Assembly: GCA_030374805.1 (NCBI GenBank)
Contig: JARGSG010000223.1
Span: forward strand, 744,001-808,000
From: Gracilaria gracilis
Lineage: Eukaryota > Rhodophyta > Florideophyceae > Gracilariales > Gracilariaceae
Direction of reading: 5' to 3'
DNA: 64,000 nt
A program made the position numbers and the translations under genes. A model generated the notes under the pieces. That model did not search any database. It saw only the letters and a program-made list of their open reading frames with translations, and was not told the DNA's origin. Positions within the stretch are counted from its first letter, which is position 1, and each line of letters begins with the position of its first letter. Shown piece by piece: positions 21,001-31,650 of this stretch.

Positions 21001-21881
21001 GCCGGACTTGAAGTTTGAAGAGAACCGAACGAAATGGAATCCCATCATCAACGTGGGGGGAAGGAAGAGATGCTGGGGACAGAATGCAGGGAATTGGACG
21101 ATATATTACGACGAAAAGGGGGATTGTTGATTGCATGGAATCTGATGAGAAGAATGTGATGATGGTGAGAAAGCAGGCGTTCTTGGATGCGAGGTTTGGG
21201 CAAATTGCATCTGCTCTTCGCCTTTGTAACAAAAGCAAGGCTAAGAAAAAGATGTATGCGCCCCAGACCAGAGGGCGTGTCTTTTGTACAGGGGAGGGAT
21301 GCCCAAGGCAGGTTTTGCACACTGATTTTCGAGGGTTGACGAATGTGGAGAAAAATAAGGGAGATATTCCGAGGTTCTTTGTAATGGCCTCTGGAGGGAG
21401 TTCATTTATGATATGGGTTTGTGAGAGGTTTCACAATTTGTATGTGACGGATGACAAGAGTTTGAGTAGGTTATCACGTACAATAGTTGTGAAGAAGTTC
21501 AGGGTTCCGCCTTACTCTGTGAGTATTGGGAGAGGGAATATGTTTCATGCGAGAGCTGGGTACATGGATGCGTCGGTGAAAGAGAATTGCCTGAGGTCTC
21601 ACATGTGTTTTGTACCTGAAGGATACAAGCTCCCTGACGCGGTGCACAGGGAGCCAGCATTTCGGCCAAAGTTCGTAGATGAGGGCTTTGAGCTAGGAGA
21701 AGACCCAAACGACCAGCTGGACGATGACGAAGGTTGGAGGAAGAGAGTGAAATGGAAGATATAGAAGATGGAGAGGACGAGTACGAAGAGGAAGATGAAG
21801 AGATGTCAGGTAGCTCTGCTGAGAATTCAGATGTGGATTACGAGGAAGGACAGATGATAATGGATTATGACGATGAGTAGG
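18063..21881 (+). pseudogene. ParB-like / 2OG-Fe(II) dioxygenase fusion protein, decayed
   Basis: A long plus-strand gene of about 1200 codons, opening with a basic Met-Pro-Pro-Arg-Lys segment at 18063. It stays in one frame from 18244 to about 19869 (stops at 18484, 18835, 19582), then shifts. The part near 18925-19140 has I.IPKKTFRR ... VDGRIVVPVTLIGGYHRILVLR, which resembles a ParB N-terminal domain (GGYHR in place of GERR). A Lys-rich stretch with IDLTDDGDE near 20170-20210 could bind SUMO. The C-terminus is a double-stranded beta-helix dioxygenase: GFCVLEHFG near 20870, LHTDFRG with the iron ligands His and Asp (21318-21326), GNMFHARAGY with the second His (21546), and LRSHM with the 2-oxoglutarate Arg (21594). 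All four active-site positions survive. A one-base shift in the run AAAAGGGGG near 21110 moves to the frame that carries the iron site, and an acidic tail ends at 21879-21881 in the earlier frame. Substrate unknown. ParB call is tentative. Confidence 0.6.
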
Positions 21882-22160
21882 TATAATGTAGCACTTATAC
21901 TGTTGTGTTTGTTTGTGATAGAGACTTGACATAAAAATTGAAGAGTTGATTTGTTTAAGCGGCAACTTAAAAAGAATTATAGAACAAAAACTGGTTGTGT
22001 GTGTAGTTGCAACGAGTACGAGGTTTACAATTTGTTCTAATTACTATAGAATGTGATGTCTAAGAACGTTGATATAGTTGGTGTGGAAAGGGGCAGAGTC
22101 CTGCCTTCCGGCTAGTTTTTCATCTGCGGAGGTGAGATAGAAGTAAGCATTTCTAGATTC
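21882..22160. other. Convergent intergenic region
   Basis: AT-rich, between two genes that face each other. No feature recognised; probably holds both 3' untranslated ends. Confidence 0.4.
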
Positions 22161-23345
22161 CTACTCTGAGAAAGAAGCTGGGAAGGAAGTAAGGGTGTTG
22201 CCGTATTCCAGAAGTGATTCCACTGTAGAAGGGATATTGAAGGAGAGACCTGTGTTGAAAGTGACTATGCCTAGAAGCTCCTTCATTATAGTTGAGACAA
22301 TAGTTTTGTACTTGGTAGCCACTTCATACATGGTAACGAATCCAAATGAAGAACCGACGAGATTGAAGGAAGAGATCCAAACGAGCTTTTGGTAGTAAGA
22401 CTTGGAAAAGGTGTTTTCGTCGACGATACTGCAAGTAAGAACTGCGGTCCAGAGGCGTTCAGCTATTTCCAGATCCCACATTCCGGTGGTTGTGGTTAGA
22501 CCATTGGGAGAGAGAGGCGTGACACCATCTTCTGGGGAGGCGCCGACAGTGGGAACGGCGATGCAAAGAGCGACTCGTGTGCAGTGCTCAATTCCGTGTT
22601 GGGAAAGGATGGGAGGAATGTGACCATTCTGGATGATGACCAAGTCTTCTGCTCGTTGTGCTGGACAAGATAGAATTACTTTTTCGAGAAGGTCTTTCCT
22701 GCCACAGAAGAAGATTGGATCTTGGGGAAGGCACTCTGCGGAAGTGAAGTCTTCGATGGAGAGAAAGGTGTCCTGGGGGGAACCATTGTTGTAAAGCATG
22801 GTGCCAATACGCCCTCTCCATACTACAACAGCTGGGATGATTGTAGAACGGAGGGAAGATGAATGGGAGCTCATTGCGAAGAGTTTATTTGATTGAAGGT
22901 ATGGGCTCTTGGAAGGTGTCGGGTGCTGGTAGCTGTGGAAGGAAAGTGGTCTACATTCTAAAGAGTAAGGAAAGCTTAAAGTACACGACTGGACTGTTGT
23001 TTTGATCATGGAAAAAAGTGTTCCAGGGGATAAGGGGATTTGTATGATTCGGTTATGGAAAGAAATGGGCAGCAGGGCTGCAGAGGAGGTAAGGTCGAAG
23101 AGTGTGTTTATGAGAAGGTATGCAGTGAAATAAAGCATAGAAAGTAAGAGTTTATGGAACCGTTGGTACTTGAGAGGTGGTGCATCATGGGTTTCATTGG
23201 GATATGGAATGGACCTAGGTTGGGAAAATGTGGAGATTTCTAGGAAAAAAATGAAAATTGTGTGAAATGGCGGGAAATAGGAGTGGATGTAAATGGAGCA
23301 CAAAGGGTTGTGCCGCCCAAATGGGTGTGTAGCCGACAGTGCCAC
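22161..23345 (-). CDS. Ketopantoate-reductase-like plastid/algal protein
   Basis: The only long unbroken frame of a likely cellular gene here. GRIGTMLYNNG is a Rossmann NAD(P)-binding turn. Then come FFCGRKDLLEKVI, QRAEDLVIIQNG, ALCIAVPTVG followed by DG.TPLSPNGLTTTTG, and KLVWISSFNLVG. These blocks follow in order the pattern of a plant/algal protein family distantly related to PanE/ApbA ketopantoate reductases (R.EDLVF.QNG, Y.AV...G...DG.T..NP.GLT...G, EKLIWI.AF.LVG). The core is about 240 residues. The open frame begins at 23345, but a better start is Met at 23009, which would give a Ser/Thr-rich leader of about 45 residues like an organelle transit peptide; Met at 22874 would give the core alone. 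Substrate of the family is not established to my knowledge. It may be the real resident gene among the mobile elements. Confidence 0.7.
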   Translation of the reverse strand: MALSATHPFGRHNPLCSIYIHSYFPPFHTIFIFFLEISTFSQPRSIPYPNETHDAPPLKYQRFHKLLLSMLYFTAYLLINTLFDLTSSAALLPISFHNRIIQIPLSPGTLFSMIKTTVQSCTLSFPYSLECRPLSFHSYQHPTPSKSPYLQSNKLFAMSSHSSSLRSTIIPAVVVWRGRIGTMLYNNGSPQDTFLSIEDFTSAECLPQDPIFFCGRKDLLEKVILSCPAQRAEDLVIIQNGHIPPILSQHGIEHCTRVALCIAVPTVGASPEDGVTPLSPNGLTTTTGMWDLEIAERLWTAVLTCSIVDENTFSKSYYQKLVWISSFNLVGSSFGFVTMYEVATKYKTIVSTIMKELLGIVTFNTGLSFNIPSTVESLLEYGNTLTSFPASFSE

Positions 23346-23448
23346 GGGTGTGCGCAGTGAGGGGAGTGCTGCAACTGTTGCGATTATCTCGCTTGTTCTT
23401 ATCTATCTTCGTTATCGGGAACCGCCGTTTATTTCTGCGATGTCGAAT

Positions 23449-24313
23449 GGGTACGTCGAGGACGAGGAGCTAGTGGCTCTGCTTCACCGGACGGAGGTAC
23501 CAGAGTCGCCACCGGGAAGGAAGGAGGAGGGTGGGGAAAAGGTTTTCATGGGGGAGAAGGAGGGAAGTGGGGATGGAGAGGGAGGTGGGGGTGATGGGGG
23601 TGGAGGGAGTGGAGGGGATGGGGGACCGGAGAGGAGGTTTGCGGTGGAGATGGAGGAGCGGTTGAGGAGGCTTGGAGGGAATCTAGAGGAGCATTTCGAC
23701 GACTGGCCTTCTGAGATTGTTGATGAGATAGGAAGGGTGGTGCTGAGTGTGTCGGAGATTGGGGTGCCAATGGATTTGATTTCGACGATTCGGAAAAGGA
23801 TGAAGTTGGCTGGAATGGGGACTAGACGGCATGTGAGTGGGATGGTAGAGTGCGTTGGGAGGGAGCTGGTGACGCTGAGAAGGGAGAATATGGGGCTGAG
23901 AGGACGTGTGGAGGTGTTGGAGGCGCAAGTGGGACAGGTGGAGAAGGCGTGCCAATTGTTGTTGGAGGTGAAGGAATCGGTGAGGGAAGGAGGCATTGGG
24001 AGGAAGGCGGGAAGAGAGAAAAGGTCACCGGTGACGCTTGGCTCTCGTGGTGGACTTGGGAGTATGACGGGGAGGAGCAGAGAAGGGGATGGAGGGGAGG
24101 GATGGGGAGGTGTGTGTGCCGCGGCAGCTGCCGGGTGAAGCGCCACTAGTTGGGTTTGGTAGTGCAACGGTGGCTGTTCGAACGGCGGAGCGCATACTGG
24201 AGGAGCAGGAGGAGAAGAGGCTGGGAGGGGTTGGAAGCCGGTTTGGGGCTAGGAGGGTGTACGAGAATGGCGAAAGTGTTCCGGTTGAGTTCTTCAACTT
24301 GACATTTAGGTAA
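23449..24313 (+). pseudogene. Coiled-coil protein of the AACTAGC element, one frameshift
   Basis: From Met at 23449: an acidic start, a Gly-rich segment, a helical region (LRRLGGNLEEHFDDWPSEIV), and a coiled coil (VTLRRENMGLRGRVEVLEAQ). The frame that began here ends at 24138, but homology with 31757-31942 continues in the frame of 24089-24313: VCVPRQLPG...PLVGFG...RTAERI, EKRLGGVGSRFG.RRVYENG and a shared stop after FFNL.FR. Most differences between the two copies keep the amino acid or replace it with a similar one. The end was therefore under selection as protein, and one frameshift lies near 24100. Function unknown. Divergent to the ketopantoate-reductase-like gene. Confidence 0.5.
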
Positions 24314-24616
24314 ACTGAGACTCAGGATCCGAATGCAGGGTTGGAATAAGGGAGCGCTGGTGGTGGGTTCGTAATTTTTTAGAGTGTTTTTGACGAGTGT
24401 GGTGAATGTAAAGTTACGAGCGGTGGCCGGGGAAGTGCAAACTAACCTTAAACTACAGTAGATGAAGTTTGAACTGGACTGAGCGGAAACGTAATTTCCA
24501 AAGAAAACTTTTTTTTGCCTTGCCAACTAGCGCAAACTGCAAAAATGCTAGTTTTTTCGGACTTTTATTTTCACAACTAGCGATCTAGCATACTAAACAA
24601 GCATTCCGAGAACACC
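24314..24616 (+). repeat. 3' terminal region of AACTAGC element, copy C
   Basis: Non-coding sequence after the coiled-coil ORF, closely repeated at 31943-32243. It contains CCAACTAGCGC, ATGCTAGTTTT, ACAACTAGCGATCTAGCAT and ends GCATTCCGAGAACACC, the same end as copies A and B. Repeated short motifs near an end are typical transposase-binding arrays; here that is inference. Confidence 0.6.
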
Positions 24617-24621
24617 GACTG

Positions 24622-24997
24622 TGTTGTCTAGTGAACCGATCTCCACAAATTGAAAAGGGATTCTTTGTATTTGTATACTTCTATCCCTATTCGATAAGCA
24701 GTTATGTAAGTATCTATATTGCTATTCGCCACCGTATACCTGAAAATAGGTGGCACCTACACACCTACATTGTGCTGCGAAACTACCATAAACGGAAGAA
24801 GCATGCTAGTTTTCCTTCCACCCAAACTCGCAAAGATGGAAATGATTTGGAATAATTCTTTCGGAAAAAACTAGCAGAAGTGGAAACGTGGAAATAATTT
24901 CGGAAATTAGCACTTCCAAATTTGGATAAATTCACCGGTTTTTCGTTCGTTTTAATTCGGTCATTTTTGACCGCTAAACTAGCATTCCGATAACACC
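24622..24997 (+). repeat. Short AACTAGC element, copy B
   Basis: Second copy of 3266-3656, with the same start (GTGTTGTCTAGTGAACC), hairpin (CGGTCATTTTTGACCG near 24957-24972) and end (GCATTCCGATAACACC). It begins five bases after the end of copy C and ends where the integrase of the Ty3 element is cut off. Confidence 0.65.
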
Positions 24998-25600
24998 CAC
25001 CTTGGGATGATCTACCACATAGGATCTTAAAGCACCAAGGATGGTTCGATTAAATCTCTCTACTTTTCCGTTCGCTTGGGGATGATAAGTTGTAGTGAAT
25101 AAATTCCTAATATCCAGGATCCTACACACATCTTGAAAGAACTTCGAGGTGAATTGAGAGCCGTTATCGGAAAGTAACTGTACCGGTGGGCCATACACAA
25201 AGACCCAGTGGGTAACAAACGCTTGACCTACAGCGGTTGATGGTATCCGTTTGAGCGGCACTGTTCTAACCAATTTAGAGAACCTGTCGGTGATGACCAG
25301 TAGGGACCGGTTCCCTCAAGAGGTCTTAATCAATTCTCCAAGAATGTCAATGGCGACGAACTCCAGCGGTGCCCGTGCGGGAAACAACGTTAACTCCTTC
25401 GAGTATTTTCTTAATTTGACGTCATTCTTGGCACAAGCCTGACAGGAGCGGCGGAATGCGTAACAGTCGAACGCCAGTACGGGCCAATAGAAGTGCCTTC
25501 TTAAGGTGAGATAAAGCTTTCTTCCTCCCGGGTGGGCTCCCAACATCACATAGTGAGGCAAGTGCAATACGCGACTCTGTAAGAAGTGAAGTACCACCAT
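24998..25600 (-). pseudogene. Integrase of Ty3 element 1 (truncated)
   Basis: An H2C2 zinc-binding part (H....GAHPG..KLY.TLRR.FYWP, then SCQACA) and the catalytic core. The DDE residues are visible as FVAIDILGE, LLSDNGSQF and NGKVERFNRT. One stop near 25316 lies between first and second motif. Coding is cut at 24998 just after LRSYVVDHPK, where the AACTAGC repeat begins. When intact, the enzyme inserts the cDNA copy into the genome. Confidence 0.85.
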
Positions 25601-25612
25601 TTGTGGGTTGGT

Positions 25613-27096
25613 TTAAACAGTTTGCACCAAGTAGCCTTGGTCATTCACCTGGAAAGGGATCCTATACCCACCGTTCAGACGGGCTCTAACCTGCATACAA
25701 AAGGGATCCATCTGCTGTTCCCGTATCATCTCCTCGGGCGAAATCGGTACAAATGACCCGGTATCCGGTTTTACAGTCTGTGTGGCGAGGATATCGTAAC
25801 ACATATCATCCGATAGGATTTCTGTCTTCCCCTCATCGAGGTCACCAACCATAAAGCATGGTATCTCTTCCGTGTTTTGGTAGGTTCAGCTTCTGCTGCA
25901 GTGCCCAAACGGGGTAGAGCGTCTGCCTGCAAGTTCAAGGAGCCTTTCTTGTACACTACTTCAAAGTCAAATTACGAGAGTCGGAGTCTCCATCTCATCA
26001 GTCGTCCCGACGGTTCGGTGATTTCCATGAGCCAGCGTAGGCAAGAATGATCCGTGTGTACCCGAAAGTGGGTTCCCATCAAGTATAGTCTCAACGCTGA
26101 GAGGGCCCATATAACGGCAAGGCATTCCTTCTCCGAAACGGAGTAATTCCGTTCGTACACATTCAGTGATCTCGACCAATACCCGATAGGGTGCCGTTTG
26201 CCAGACTCTTCTACCTGTAACAACGCACAACCAACTTGATTCGCACTCGCATCAGTGTCAACTTCGTAGGTTAAGCCGGGTTTCGGCATGGCCAAGACTG
26301 GTGGCGACGTTAAAGCTTCAATTAGTTTCACAAATGCGGAAGCTTCCGCATCGCTAAAGGGTTCCAATTTTACTGGTCTTCCTTTCATCAGGAGTTTGTT
26401 CAACGGCGAAGCGATATCCGAAAAGTTCGGCACAAAACGATGGTAAACGTTGCACAGGCCTTAGAAGGATCGATGCTCAGTTTGAGTTCTTGGGTGGTTC
26501 GCCTCTTTCAAGAATTTTACCCGTACCTCGTCAATAGAGAGCTTACCTGGGCGAATAATATGTCCAAGGTACTTAACCAATTCGGTGAAAAACTCGCACT
26601 TCTTAAGCTTCAAGGTAATCCCTGCGTCCCGTAAAACGGTCATAACTTCCGGTACATGGGTGAGATGGTCTCCCATGTTATTGGAAAGGACGACGAAATC
26701 GTCCAAGTATACCAAACAGGTGGTCCACTTGAACCTAGCCAGGAGGATATCAACCGCTCGCTGAAACGTTGCGGGGGCGCTTTTTAACCCAAAGAGCATT
26801 CTCTGAAAACGGTACAGGCCTTGATGGCAAACAAAGGCCGTCTTATTCTTGTCTTTTTCCCTTATGGGCACTTGCCAGTATCCCCAATTGGCATCTAAAG
26901 TGGTAAACACTTTCACGCTCCCTAGAGAATCGATGTATTCCTCCATACGGGGAATCGTGTATACGTCTTTCACTGTAACTGCATTTAACTTTCGGTACTC
27001 GATACAAAATCTCCATGATCCATCTGGCTTTGGCACCAAAACAACTGGTGACGCTCGAGGGGATTGAGCGGGCTCAATAACGCCGGCTCGGAGCAT
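25613..27096 (-). pseudogene. Reverse transcriptase-RNase H of Ty3 element 1
   Basis: The frame 27096-26461 has VVLVPKPDGSWRFCIEYRKLN, VFTTLDANWGYWQ, the LFGLKSAPATFQRA block and the catalytic LVYLDD, all standard reverse transcriptase motifs. The frame 26433-25972 holds RNase H: YEVDTDASANQVG, PIGYWSRSLN, YSVSEKECLAV and the TDHSCLRWL end. A short linker frame (25852-25613) leads to the integrase. The breaks between these frames are single shifts. Confidence 0.9.
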
Positions 27097-28243
27097 CTTC
27101 TCGACTTGAGCTTTTTCCTCTTCTCGGGCCTTCGGTCCTGCCCTGTAAGGGTGTTGCGCAATGGGCCGATGGTTCGGAAGTAGATCGATGCAATGCTCTG
27201 TGACTCCAATTGTTCCGAGAGTATAATCCCACGGGTGTAAACTCGGGAAGCATATCGCGTAGCTTCTCCCGATGGCACTCCGGTACGTGCTCCAAATTGA
27301 GCTTCATTAACTCCTCAACAGGATTTGTCTGTTCAATGCCAGGTGGCAACAGCTTAACCTCAAAAGGTGCAGGGGTGTCTGAACCCGAGTTCTTCTGGGT
27401 ATCATTCGTATCGGCTTCAAGTGACTCATTCCGTAATTCGGCAAATTCGGCGGCCTCCTCCCCCTCCTTAGGGTCACATACACCGAGCACGGTTCCAATC
27501 AGAATCTTTGTGGGTATCACTGCAGCGGGGTGCGGTAGTACCGTGCCAATTACTTGGTTCTTTGTTAACCATTGTTTGGTTTTGCCAAGATTGGTTACGA
27601 GGACCTTAAAGGCTTCATCCGTTTCAATCGTTACAACTTCATTAGCCAAAGCGATCTGGCGCTCTTCATATAGTGCCGGTGACGGCTGCACTGTGTGTAG
27701 ACCAAACTGTTTGGTGACTACTTCGACCCACACCTGGGACTCCGGTAGAAGGTGCACCGATTTGAGCACGTGCAACTTCGTTGATGCCACTGTGCCTCTG
27801 GTAGGCTGATGTGCAACCGGAAGCGGTACGTGTTTTTGCGTAGCGGCTCGCAGAGATCTGCGAAAATTCTGAATTATTGAACCGTCTTCCATTTCTATGG
27901 TACGGTTCCGAGGACGGATATTTTCCACAAACCTGTCACAGAAATCACAACCCAGTATAACTGGTGCGGCTAGCGAATCGCAAACGACGAAGTCTGCCTT
28001 CACGAGGTGCCCTCTTAATCTCACCAGGAGCGAAATGTAACCAGCCGTGCTAATCGGATTGTTGTTGGCGTCCGAAATATCCATTGAGGGACCGTAACGA
28101 ACACGTTCCTGAAGAGCAGGCTGTATCCGGTTTTTGTGAATAAGGTTAGTAGCAGCGCCTGTGTCTAGGACCGAAAATTGAAGAACCATAAATTGTTCTG
28201 AAAGGCCGAGATCGGCGTAAACTTTATAGTTCCGCTTGGCCAT
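27074..28243 (-). pseudogene. Aspartic protease and linker of Ty3 element 1
   Basis: VLDTGAATNLI is the DTGA active site of a retroviral-type aspartic protease and VILGCDFCDRF is its conserved second half. A long linker with LLPESQVWVEV and GTVLPHPAAVIPTK, repeated in element 2, leads to the reverse transcriptase. A shift near 27220 joins it to that domain. The protease would cleave the Gag-Pol chain. Confidence 0.85.
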
Positions 28244-28442
28244 GACCAGGATTCTACCCGGGAAAAGGGATTACGGGTCCGTATCCACGGTCGAAAAAGA
28301 GCACAAAAGTGTTTCGAATCCACGTCGGTGGCTGCCATTTTCCTTGATAGGATCGTAACAGTCGGGGAGCGAAGCGGACGCGCCTCGTGCGTCTTCTGCT
28401 TCGACTTGGAAGACGCCCCTGACGTCGGGGAGACTGTCATAT

Positions 28443-30539
28443 TTAGTTTTTCGGAGATGGAACCGCCTGATGCGGGCGATTTCCCTGCGCGGGACTTACC
28501 TGATTCCCGTTTACCGGTTCGCGAGGCTGAGCCTGAGGGTTACTCTGCGCGAAAGCACAGTTACCATGCATAGTTCCAGCAGCTCCCTGAAGGGCCAACG
28601 AATGCTTAGCGCCTTCGTAGGATGTTCTGGGTTCCTGTGCCTGTTCTTCGGGCGTCACACACTCGAACTGAGTGACGATTTTCAAGCTATCCCGTGCCGG
28701 GACCGTGCACTGCGGTGAAATATGACCAAATTCATAACACTCGTAGCAGATTACTGCCGTTGAACAATCGGTGGGACGCGTTGTAACACGACCCTGCTGG
28801 GCTATCCCTCCATCCTGGGCGAGTTGTACTCATCATGCGACCTCCATGGAATATCGGTGCTGCTGGAACTCGGCGATCCTGAGCATACAGGGCCGGATCG
28901 CACTCCGTAGACGACACCGTGGTTGACGGCAAGTCCGAGGTGGCAATTGAAGTTAAAATTGAACTCGGATTACTACCTATGAGGTGCACATTATCCATGT
29001 CCATACTGGCTTCATTCCCATATGAAAGGGCCAGAAAAGAGTCAGAATTATTGGCAAACAGTACCTTACGAGGCTTCGACTTGGAGAGACGCCGAGCTCG
29101 GAGCGTATCCCCTTCAGCCTGAGCGTACTGTACCAGTTCCAAATAGGTTATCCTCCGATTCTTCTCCCAATAACGGGCTACAAGTGCCCGAATCTCGGGA
29201 TTCAACCCATCGACAAACATTGCACATCTCCCCTGTGAAGGATGAACATTACCACAGCGGTGGAAAGTCTTATTCAGGCGCGTTGAATAAGCCGTTTCAG
29301 TTTCTTCGGGACATTGCTTCAGTTCCCTAAAGGCCGACGTAGCCTGCTGAATGTCATGACCAGTAGCGTATGACCTTGAGAGGTAATGAACCGCTTCGGG
29401 CCAACAAGTACCGCCGCATTCCGAGGCTCTTGACGATCCGAGGATGGAATTACATTGGTCTTCAGCCTGAACTTTCAGGTAACAGAGGAGGGCAACGTAC
29501 GCCTGTTCCTCCGTCATTCCAAGAATATCGGCTTCATGAACGAACCTAGAGAGGAAATCCAGCACTCCGATGCGGTCTTCTCCGGTTAAATAGCGATTCT
29601 TGAGTGTCACGCTGAGCTTACGGATGTGGGCCCTCACCTTTTCGGTACTTCTAGACGTTCTCTTCCCTTCGGACTTCTGTAACCGATAGTAACGGTACGA
29701 TAATAACTCCCGATAAAGCGGATTCGTAGGTTTCAACTCCTTAAGACCAGGACACTGAGCTCCCTTCTCCCGGGTACGAATTGCACCTTGAGAGGTAAAC
29801 GTGGCGCTTGAATGGGACGATCGAGAATTTCGACGACGACTACCTTCCGAGGCAGCGGACGATAAATACGATGACAAAATGTCCGATCTGTCAGAGTCAG
29901 AGTCAGATGAATCCACGTGGTGGCGAAACTCTTTTGGGGACTTGCGATGGCTCTTCTTATCAGAGTGATGAACAAAATCTTTAGAAAGAGACTTCTCCCG
30001 TGGGGGGACTTCTACTTCTTCATCCACCCTGATAATGGCGTCGAGGGTACCTAGACTGGCGTGAATTCGATCCGTTATGGCACGGAACTCTTCCAATGTC
30101 CGATAATAGCCATCCACGAAACCCTGTGGGGAACCAAAGCACTCCAAAATTGAGTTCATTTCCTGTCTCAAGAACTGGATTTCTCCCGAAACATCTCTCA
30201 CATTTGCGCGTCTCTCACTTCCTCGCGAAGCGATTCGACCTATTTTTTTAATTCGCCTTAAGAGCTAGCTCTCACCGCGCTCTGGGCCTCAAGCATGCGA
30301 ACTTGAGTATCCAATTCGGATAATACTGCGTCACTTGCCGCAGCAGCCGACAAGGGTCCTTCCAGACGAACGGAAGCGGGCCCCGCCACTGGAGCATCAG
30401 ACGTCTTCGACGGTTATTTCTGGTTCCTTGATTTCTTCTCCTTCACCGGTAGCAGTTCAGGAACCGACCGCGCTTGCGAGGGTAAACCAGAACCGACAAA
30501 ATGGGCCTTGGACGGACTTGGCCGTTTTCCGGATCCCAT
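28443..30539 (-). pseudogene. Gag of Ty3 element 1
   Basis: Starts at Met-Gly-Ser-Gly-Lys-Arg (30539), with one stop near 30415 and others before 30201. The 489-residue part carries a capsid-like segment and a Ser/Asp-rich stretch (SDSDSDRSD). After a shift near 28740 a CCHC zinc knuckle follows, CYECYEFGHISPQC at about 28710-28752, spacing C-X2-C-X4-H-X4-C, and the frame runs on to about 28443. Gag would package the element's RNA. Confidence 0.8.
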
Positions 30540-30685
30540 TACAGTGACAGAAACAAACACAAGCTGAGAAACAACTTCGAAAACAACAACAAACTTCTAG
30601 TTTCGAACTGTTATGAGTACTACTTCAATTAAGCTTCCTTTTCAGGCTCTAGTCCACTAGAATCTTCTAAGTCGGGAGACCAGAA

Positions 30686-31650
30686 TGTAGAGCAAACCCC
30701 AAAGAGGGTACGTATTCACCAGGATGTCCGACTCCTGCTCCCACAAAAGGGCGAACTCAGAAGTAGAGCCCTCTGCCTGTGCGAGTGCCGCGTGGCATCC
30801 GGGTTTGAACCGGAGACGGTACTGGAATAACCTGCAGAGGTAAAGAAGAGCGTGAGCCTAGAGAGGAGTAACAAATGGCGGGTCACGAAAGAAGGAGTCC
30901 AGAAGTGGAGCGAACGGTGCCGTAAGACGGTGTAGTGCTCCTACAGAGAACCACACGAGTGAAGCTAAGGCCGGTGCCAACGGCGGGAACAGGGCCGATA
31001 GCGGAACGAGACACACACACACGAGTGTTCAAGTATAAATCTGTACAGAGGCGGAAGCGAGTCCTGCACTAGGAAAACGATGAACCAAACAACGATCCGG
31101 TACCTCTGCGAACGACAACAAATACAACCTGATACTGGGGTAATTAGCGGAACAAGCCAGAAACTGGTAGTAAAGAACTTCCTTAGGGACCCTGAGGGGT
31201 GATTGTACCGAGACAAGTCGTGGTTACTCTCTTTAGAGGAGTCTTGAACCAACGTAGGCAGTAACAACCATAGCCCAGCCTTCGGGATGAAAACGACGTA
31301 CTTCAGGAAGAAGATACGACTCAGGTGAGTTTTACTTAGAGACTCCGGGGCGAGATTACCCGAGCATATATACTATCTACTGTATTTAGGGCTGCGCACT
31401 CCCACGAGGGCTTTAGACGTGGAAAACTCAGTGTCAGGGTGCCAAAATATCTACCCAGCGGGTGCGACGCCAAATATTTGGACAATTATGCCACAAGGCC
31501 CTACTGTACACCTACTTCATAGGTTTTATCCCAGATTCACCAGCAAGGTACGTCCCCAACACTATTTCCACTTTCACCCGAAACGGGGTCCATATTCATA
31601 GTCTGACACGTCAGAGCTCAATGGGTAGCGCTCTATTTTGAGAAACTTCA
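30686..31650 (-). repeat. Probable 5' LTR of Ty3 element 1
   Basis: On the minus strand it would start TGAAGTTTC (31650) and end GGTTTGCTCTACA (30686). Both ends match the LTR ends of element 2 (TGAAGTGCAACG and GGTTTGCACTACA). In both elements CTGGTCT begins two bases after the LTR, a possible tRNA primer site. The partner LTR is missing, so the outer end is uncertain. Confidence 0.55.

Larger units (their letters stand above)
24998..31650 (-). mobile_element. Ty3-type LTR retrotransposon 1, 3' truncated
   Basis: Order on the minus strand: LTR, gag, protease, reverse transcriptase, RNase H, integrase, the order of Ty3/gypsy elements. The integrase ends abruptly at 24998 and no chromodomain or 3' LTR follows. 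The element shares protein sequence with the full-length element at 35904-45605 but is a distinct family member. Several stops and shifts, so inactive. Confidence 0.85.

Noticed and set aside
20860-21764. Ordinary prolyl 4-hydroxylase
   Set aside because: Only the generic dioxygenase residues are visible. There is no P4H-specific pattern, signal peptide or peptide-binding region, so the substrate is left open.
23484-24167. Long Pro/Ser-rich minus-strand frame
   Set aside because: It is the mirror of the Gly/Glu-rich plus-strand coiled-coil ORF. The copy at 31757-31942 conserves the plus-strand protein.
24622-24997. Solo LTR of Ty3 element 1
   Set aside because: Its ends do not match TG...CA or the LTR at 30686-31650, and it interrupts the integrase.
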